This document shows, one piece after another, positions 57,029 through 64,000 of a stretch of DNA of 64,000 bases; the stretch's first letter is position 1; the number at the start of each line of letters is the position of its first letter. The DNA comes from Orientallactaga sibirica. Taxonomy: Eukaryota > Chordata > Mammalia > Rodentia > Dipodidae. Location of the stretch: contig JAEOAD010000034.1 in NCBI GenBank assembly GCA_036365145.1, positions 17,079,501 to 17,143,500 on the forward strand, in the 5' to 3' direction. The notes beneath the pieces were generated by a model, which was given only the letters and a program-made list of their open reading frames with translations, was not told the DNA's origin and made no database searches. The position numbers and the translations under genes were made by a program.

Positions 57029-58090
57029 AGTTTAAATAAAGTTTTACTTCTTATAAAGTATACCTATTTATGATATTTTGTTTGAATTTTGAATGTCACA
57101 ATAATTCTATGGGTTACTTTTTATTTCTATTTTATTGAGAAAAGAACTTAGGTTCAGATATGTGACATGACATTTCCAAGATCATAGACGAGAATGAAAT
57201 AATTACTCCAATCTACAGTTTCCTTCAATGTTATTTCCACTGTGTCATTCATCAAGTTAGAATCATAAAAACATCAATATGAAAAGGTTAAAAACTTTCT
57301 AAACACTGCCAGGCTTGTTAATTGTTAAGAATATATACAGGCTGTGTCCAAATAATGGAATGATGATACACTTCAATTAAATTATTTATCCCAATTGAAA
57401 CAGCAATTTTATTATTAAAGTCTAAAGTGTCATTTACTAATAATTAGTTCATAAAACACACTGCAAGAGTCATACTGGATTTATTTCTTTTTTGAAAAAA
57501 TTTCTGGGATTATTATGAAAATAATTTGGTTTGATAAAGAAATAGGTATGGGGGCCTTTTTTCCTATAGTGAGGAATGTATTGTGAAATTGATTGTGATG
57601 CTGGCTGCATTATTCTGTTAATATACTACTACTACTGAACTGTACAGTTTAAGTGGGTGAACTCTGTGGAAAATTAATCATATCTTAATGAAGCTATTGT
57701 AGAAAACAAAAGACTGAATCTTGTCAGCAAGATGATGATAGATATAATCTGATATGACTAAGTACAAGTATAACTTGTAAATCCATCATATTTACTACTA
57801 GGACAGCATTTCTTATAGCTTGTTAATTGGACAAGAAGTATTTCTGATGTCAGCAGAGCTGGGCCATTTAGGAAAGCCACAATACTAAGTTACTCTTCCA
57901 GTAACTGCATAACATGCTGATACAAACTGATGAGAGCCATGCCTTCACCATGGTGACCTCATGTTTGATTTGGGTGGTACAGCACAGGCAGTGGGTTCAT
58001 TAGTAAACATGGTCTTTTGATTTCTGCTGCACATGAAATATGCTGAATGATGAATAAAAGAGGAATATAATATAAAGGATAGAAAAGGTA
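57029..58090. other. Unique AT-rich sequence
   Basis: No gene. 57130-57200 has faint MIR-like wording. Nothing else recognised. Confidence 0.4.
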
Positions 58091-58094
58091 GACT

Positions 58095-58430
58095 ACTTAG
58101 GGAAGATGTCTCTGCAAAGGTGACCGTCAAGCTATAATGAAGGACTGAGCTAAGATCTCTAGGAAAAATACCCAGGGTAGGACAAAATAAATGCCTGAAG
58201 GGGGTAGAACGTCTTTAATTAACAAAGCAGTGAAACAGAAGAGAGGTTTGAATCTAGGGAACAAGATAGAACAGGACATGATGTGGGGGAAAATGCCAGC
58301 AAGGGAGAGTGATGTAGGGCACAGAACTTGAGGAGGATCTAGCTTGTCTTTCAAATATGAAACCATTGATTAGTTTTAAGTGTTGCCGTCTCAAACATCT
58401 TTGAATCTATGACACTTGAAATAATTAAAA
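58095..58430 (+). mobile_element. L2 3' relic
   Basis: 'ctctgcaaaggtgaccgtca' then 'agctataatgaaggactgag', 'atttgaatctagggaacaag'-type wording and 'accattgattagttttaagt' follow the L2 order ('gaggtgacatttaagctgag..cttgaaggatgag'). Confidence 0.5.
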
Positions 58431-58847
58431 AAAAAAAAAACAACTAAGAGTGTTAGGGTTGAGAGGCATGGCCATTAACAAAGTTTGATAAAGATCCTTG
58501 ATTTCTGAGAAGCACAAAAGTACACAGGAAATTGGCAGAATTTAAAAATAGATTAAAGGATGAGATGGAGGAAGGGTGACCTGGCTGTGAGGGATTTACT
58601 GAAGAGGAAATATAGCTGATTGTGAACTCCTTAAAACACCCATGTTTTGGAGTCATTTGTCTAAAATGATCACATTGCACTGGCCACTCACGTCTGAAAA
58701 AACAGAGTAATAATTGCAGGATTTTTTCTAGGTATTTTTAACTAAAATGAATGAACGGATGAATGAATGAAGAAAAGCACATACACTTGTGTGAACAGAA
58801 CTTCTCTTGGCATTTCAGCTAAAGATAAGGCATACATTAGAGTTATT

Positions 58848-59022
58848 ATTTCCAAACTTAGCTGATCATCAAAAATAATTGGGAATTTTTGTGAAGATTC
58901 AATGTTTCAAGTCCCACCTGTAAAGCTTCTAACCTACTGACCACTGAGGTTCATGCCCAGGCATCTGTATTGTTAAAGATCCCCATTATATGTTGATGCC
59001 CAGCCAGGTTTAGGACTCATTG
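58848..59022. mobile_element. MER5-like hAT DNA transposon relic
   Basis: 'tttccaaacttagctgatca', 'aagtcccacctgtaaagctt', 'caggcatctgtattgttaaa' and 'gatgcccagccaggtttagg' keep the MER5/Charlie MITE order. These are ancient non-autonomous elements with short terminal inverted repeats. Confidence 0.55.
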
Positions 59023-59024
59023 AA

Positions 59025-59970
59025 TTAAACAAGCTCGCCAAGTCCCTTTCAGCCCAGTGAGTCTGTAAATTATCAAACTGCAGTAGAACCAGCATGGGAC
59101 TGTTGCTTGATGGTGATAATATGGATTGCCAAACTGTTTCATTTTAAATTTCATTTGTGGAGAAAGCCAAATTATATTAGAAATAAAAAAATATCTGGTA
59201 ATAGGTGCCAAAGTTTCCCAGCTGCTATTCACTGGAGGCACACATGAGTATATATGTATTCTAATTGTTTGGCAGAGTAAATGTATCTTGACTTATGGCT
59301 GAGGTGACCATTTAGCCACAAGGAGAAAATGTGTAGAATAATGAGACACTAGATTGTCACTTTGGACAAATTTTTGGTCATCAGCTATTGGGTTTTCTGT
59401 TTATGAATTATGCAACATGATGAGAGAGGAAATAGATGTCATGGGATGACATGGGATCAAGGTCATTGACAAATAGGTTTCCAGATATAGGTTCTATATT
59501 CTTCAATAAATAATTAATATTCAAGAGAAAACAATAGCTCAAACCCAAAGAAGAGGAAAGTACCAATCATTCTATATGGATATTAGTTTTCTGTGCCATG
59601 GTAAGCTCTGTTAACAAAAAGGATTTGAGGAAAAAGAGTATTGAAAACCTTTTTTGTTCATAAATATTTTATATCTTCACACTGATACCATCATTTTAAA
59701 GAATTCCTGAGCAAGATAATACACTAAGTATGGTACATATATTGACTGAAATACTTTGTCCATAAAGCACCAGAGAATTTCTTTACTCCACAAACATTGC
59801 TATAGCACTTACAATCTGCCATCCTGTGTATCAGGCACTAAGATGCACATGTGTCTATCAAGGCGGTCTTGGTCAGTGGGGTGGATAGGTCCCAGGCTTA
59901 TGTAAATATTCCTTCCTATGGTAACATAAGACTCTTCAGATTTTATAGCTGTTCAAAAGAATAAACTTTG
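59025..59970. other. Unique sequence
   Basis: No gene. 59780-59860 has weak L2/MIR wording ('atcaggcactaagatgcaca'). Confidence 0.4.
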
Positions 59971-59974
59971 AATA

Positions 59975-60375
59975 ATATTATAGGTGCTTTGCAAGCATGG
60001 ATATTTGAATTCAGATCCTGAGCATCCACATAAAATGCCAGCATGGCACTTCATGCCTATAATCACAGAACTAGGGAAGTGTCCACAGGGAATCCACAGG
60101 GCTTAGTAGCCAACTAGTCCAGTATATAGGTGATCTCCAGTAGCAGTAAGAGAGTCTATCTCAATGAATAAGATGGAGTGTGATTGAGGAAGACATCTCA
60201 TATCTACATCTGACAGAGAGAGAAAAGAGAGAGAGAGATGCACATGTACTCCTACACATTTGAGACCACACATATGAATGACACACACACACAAACACAC
60301 ATACACACAGAGGCATACATGTGCATACATATTCTTACACATTTGAGCCCCACCAACACACTGGTTAAAAAAATT
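59975..60375 (+). mobile_element. B4/RSINE-like composite SINE
   Basis: 'taggtgctttgcaagcatgg', 'gatcctgagcatccacataa', 'tgccagcatggcacttcatg', 'cctataatcacagaactagg', 'gattgaggaagacatctca' and a CA-rich tail (60281-60308). Forward orientation. Confidence 0.6.
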
Positions 60376-60884
60376 AAACATAAAGAACAAAATTATCTTA
60401 TAATCTTGCAATATATTTTAATTTCCCCAATTTTATAAAATAATCCACTGTCATGCACTATCACTTAACAATCAGTCTAGACTTGATTTAATGCTGTCAG
60501 ATAAGAGTTAGAGTCACATGGCAGGGGCCAGCTACTCTCAGTACACATTGACTGTTCAAAAATAATAATACCAGTGTATTTTTTATTATTTCTTAAAACA
60601 CTGTGCCATGAAATTTACATAACTAATCCATTGCTTGTTTCATTTTGAAATGATCATGAGGTGTTTGTCATTTTTCCTATCCCCTTCTTACAGAATATGA
60701 AACAGAAGCATTGCTTCTATAGGTGAAGCAGTTCATAAACTACAAAGGTTAAATCACATTACAACTGTCACCATACTACCACTGTACTTTACTTTGATAA
60801 CAAACTTAGTTAATCCAATTGTATGGCTTTTCAGAAGAAATGGTTAGTATGCTATACCACAATATTTGGGTGCAGGTTTTCATT

Positions 60885-61260
60885 CAGTTGTTAAGCCAAA
60901 TAATTATATGACATTTACAGGGAAGTGGATGGAATTGGAAATGATTATGTCAAGTAAAACAAATCAAATACAGTCAAACAAATACCACATGTTTTTTGTG
61001 GTATACATCCTAGATTTTAATTTGTATTTATAACATGAAATTAGGAGGGGGGACATGAGAGAGGAAGCGCTCATCACAAGAATCAAAGGAAAAAGAGATG
61101 GTAATATAATACATGTGCAATAGAAACAGAAGGGAGAACTTTTGAGAGGGTGAGTAAAAGGGGTTCAGGGGTATAAAGAGAGCAAATGGGGGAAGAGCAT
61201 ATATAAAATAAAGCATTTATGAAATGCCACAATAAAATTCATTACTTTGTATGGCAATAT
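60885..61260 (+). mobile_element. L1 3' UTR, sense
   Basis: 'atgacatttacagggaagtg', 'gatggaattggaaatgatta', 'tgtcaagtaaaacaaatc' and a final 'gccacaataaaattcatta' follow the rodent L1/Lx 3' region. Confidence 0.55.
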
Positions 61261-64000
61261 TCTAATCAAAAATCATAAAAAATCTTTCACAATAGCATAT
61301 AAAATCCAAAACTGAATAAGAAAATGTTTAGTGTGGTATACTAAATATAGAAGTAGTATATATGAAAAGCAATATTCCAAAAAGAGTCAATGAGAATAAA
61401 ATAGACATGATATTTTAGAGAAAGAAAAGAGGTGATCTCTTTCCTATACACTTAAGGGATTTTGGTGACATCTCTATAACAAAGGGAAGATTAATAGCAA
61501 CATAGCAAATGTGTTTGATAAGAATTCCATAGGACACACTAATCTTCAAAATGAAGATCCAAATATTTCAATAGACTATCCACTTTTAGGTTTAAGGATT
61601 CATGGAAGCTATGTAGAAATATCATTCAAATAAGGGAGCATGATATAAGATTACTACACTGAGCAAAATCAAAAAGACTCTGCTTGGATTCCTTTTGGCC
61701 CTTCAGCTATAGCATTCTTTTCATCCCAAGTACAGGGCAGAATTAATTCTGGAATGAGGATCTTAAGACTCATAATCAAACAAAGTAGGTGAGATTTTTT
61801 TTAAGTCCAGATATTATTTAAAAAGGAGGGGCAAAATTAGAGTTATGGTTGTGGGTTTTATGGCTGGCTTTGTGGAAAGAAAGGTTCAGATTTCATTTCT
61901 TCATCTTGATGAAGAGACCTTCTAGTTTCTATTACTTTTCTGGGAAGATAAAGAAGTACTGAGAGAGGAGAAGGTAAAAAGGCAAAATTTCAGAAAGAAT
62001 CTTTGCTTCAGGGTATCATTTTCTGATCTTCCATAGTACCTTGGGCTTTCTCTTGGTAATGGGTAAAGCATGGGTCAATCTCATTCAACAGAAAAGGAAG
62101 TAGGAGAGGAGTTTAGGAATCCATAAAGAAGAAATGTAGTTAGGTGGACTATCGTAAGTAGCTCAATTCCCCCTTGAGGAGCTGAGTTGTAGTGAAGTAG
62201 GAGGAACCTCTAAAAACAGCACAGCAACTCTCATTAATTAGAAGCAGAGCCATTGGAGACCAAGGAACTATTGTGTCTCATCTCCCTGGAGCCTGGACTG
62301 GGATGAATCCCCACAGGGGCATTTCCATTATGCTGGAGTTAATGATTCCAGTGTAATCAACCTCAGCCAAAGAGAGAACAGCATAAAGAACCAACAAAAG
62401 AAAATTGTTGGTATTACACATAAACTCCCGTTGGACATATGCAGGCTCACAAAGCTAATGAGCTCCCCATTCAGACTCTCAGGTGGCAGTCTATTGTAAT
62501 AGCCCTGAGCATTCTGAGAAAAGTGTTGCCAAAGATGGTGGCTATAAGGGGAGGGTGGTGCTTCCATTTAGAGAGGAAGGCCATGCTCCTACTGGCTGCT
62601 TTTCACTGATAGGAAATTAACAGCACAGGGAAGGCACACCAGATGCTTGGTGAGACCCATTTTAGCTTCTATCAAATCACAAAGGACATGGAACAGGACA
62701 TGGGAGAGGAACAGGAGCACAATTCGTATGTGTGCCAGGAGGACAGAGGCCTCCCTGCTGGATTGAATAGGGTATTTTCAGAATAATTCAACTGCACTGA
62801 AGGAAGGGCAGCAAACACACAAACTTCATTACAAACAGCAAATAAAAATGGTACCAGAAAAAGAAGAATACAGTGATTACTTATGACATTGCTTGCAAAG
62901 AGATTTGAGAGACATTTTCAATACATTAAGTTTTATTTTTCCATCTGGATGTAGCAAGACAGGGCAATATAGTGCAATCGGTTCCACAATTTTTAAAATA
63001 TCTGTAGCCATGCATTTGAAACAACTGGTTTGGAACTTCAAGTTGTAAAACACATTTTAAAAGGCTTACCATATTTGGAGAGAAAATAGGGGCTCTACAG
63101 CTGATCTTCCTTCTTTAGACCCTAGAGTTGCCCTGAGATGTCCCAGAAAAATAACTTGATCTTCACACTGGCTTGAACTCAAAATATGCAGAAATAATAA
63201 CCAGGCTGCTTGAAATTTCTGAGCCTCCAAAATAACAATAATGGATCCTACCAAAAATGTAAGAAACTAAATGAGATAGGCAGGACAGCATTTGGCAATT
63301 AATCAATCTCTTAGCCAATGTTTTTTTCATTTCTCCATACAACTCACCACAACCTTTGTGTTTGACTTTAGATAGTGCAATATATTACAGCTTGGTCATC
63401 TGCAATTATTATCACTTTTAGTTTTTTTTTTTTTAAACGATTACAACAGCCAGCGTTTCATTCATCAAGTGTTATAAGCATGCACAGCAACAACAAGTTA
63501 GAAGAGTTGTGTTCTTTTTTTCAGATCCAGAAGAAATGGAATCAATATGTTAATTAAGGGATTTAATGATCGGTGCAACTATTCACTATCCCCATAGTAG
63601 GGGAGGAGCAAGGCTCATGATATTATAACATGTGGAGGTAAAGAAGATTGAACGAACCTACATCCGTTTGTATCTGTTATCTAATGACATCCATTATAAC
63701 GAGTGGGATGTGAGATCAAGAGCAGAAGCAGAGAAGAGCTGAGTCACGTTATTAACTTCTCATTGCCTAAACCTCCCCCAAGTAGTGTTCCTCACATGAT
63801 CTACAGGTCACAACACTATGATGTGAGTAATGATTTCATTAATTCTTCCCAGGATGAAGCATACACATGACATCCTAGGTCCATGGGAGAAAAGTTAGTA
63901 CATTCCATAATAATGATTCTTGGGAGCATTAGGCACACAGGCATATAGTAATGGTGTTTCCAGTACATTGCTTGACAATGGTTGTGAAGTATTTCTCAGG
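61261..64000. other. Unique sequence to window end; no gene recognised
   Basis: No repeat family recognised beyond short T or A runs (63421-63434). ORFs at 62328-62567 and 63066-63254 (minus) are short and motif-free. An AP-1-like TGAGTCA is at 63741-63747 but stands alone. Confidence 0.4.

Overview
The window looks like ordinary nuclear DNA from a mouse-like rodent, with no protein-coding gene that I can support. It is AT-rich and full of retroelements: B1 (7SL-derived) and B2 (tRNA-derived) SINEs, a few ID/B4-like SINEs, L1 3' ends, ERVL-MaLR (ORR1/MT-like) LTR elements, worn L2/MIR/MER5 relics and many CA, GA, TA and A/T microsatellites. The B1 consensus ('gagactacatagtgaattcc') and the B2 consensus ('agccagatgcacaaggtgg') resemble those I associate with jerboas (Dipodidae). 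That species-level placement is inference from memory. Every ORF present is short and falls in repeats or in unique AT-rich DNA with no recognisable domain, so the window is most likely intergenic or deep-intronic.

Layout: 1-12.4 kb is mostly unique sequence with scattered SINEs. 12.4-14.9 kb is an antisense L1 3' end followed by a complete MaLR element on the + strand. 15.4-16.6 kb holds a B4-like SINE, a long purine microsatellite and an old 21-22 bp minisatellite. 17.8-21.1 kb is a three-level nest: an antisense L1, split by a full LTR-internal-LTR MaLR with a 5 bp target duplication and a tRNA-Leu primer site, whose 3' LTR is split in turn by a B1 with a 16 bp target duplication. 21-29.6 kb is mostly unique with several B2s and two candidate non-coding or cryptic exons. 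29.6-30.5 kb is one L1 3' end inserted into the A-tail of another. 36-37.3 kb is an old L1. 40-45.5 kb is a cluster of L1 3' ends, two with inverted 5' parts as expected from twin priming. 48-51 kb has a solo LTR-like element and another MaLR. 52.4-57.0 kb carries a solo LTR and a recent 2.25 kb direct tandem duplication whose start lies inside that LTR. 57-64 kb is largely unique with L2, MER5, B4-like and L1 fragments.

No genes can be described as working together here. The informative content is the order of insertions, a coherent B2 subfamily with a doubled pol III B-box-like motif, a reading frame shared by two MaLR internal regions, and the near-identical tandem duplication. I found no convincing new biological system. 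The best leads are the tandem duplication, the B2 subfamily and the minisatellite.
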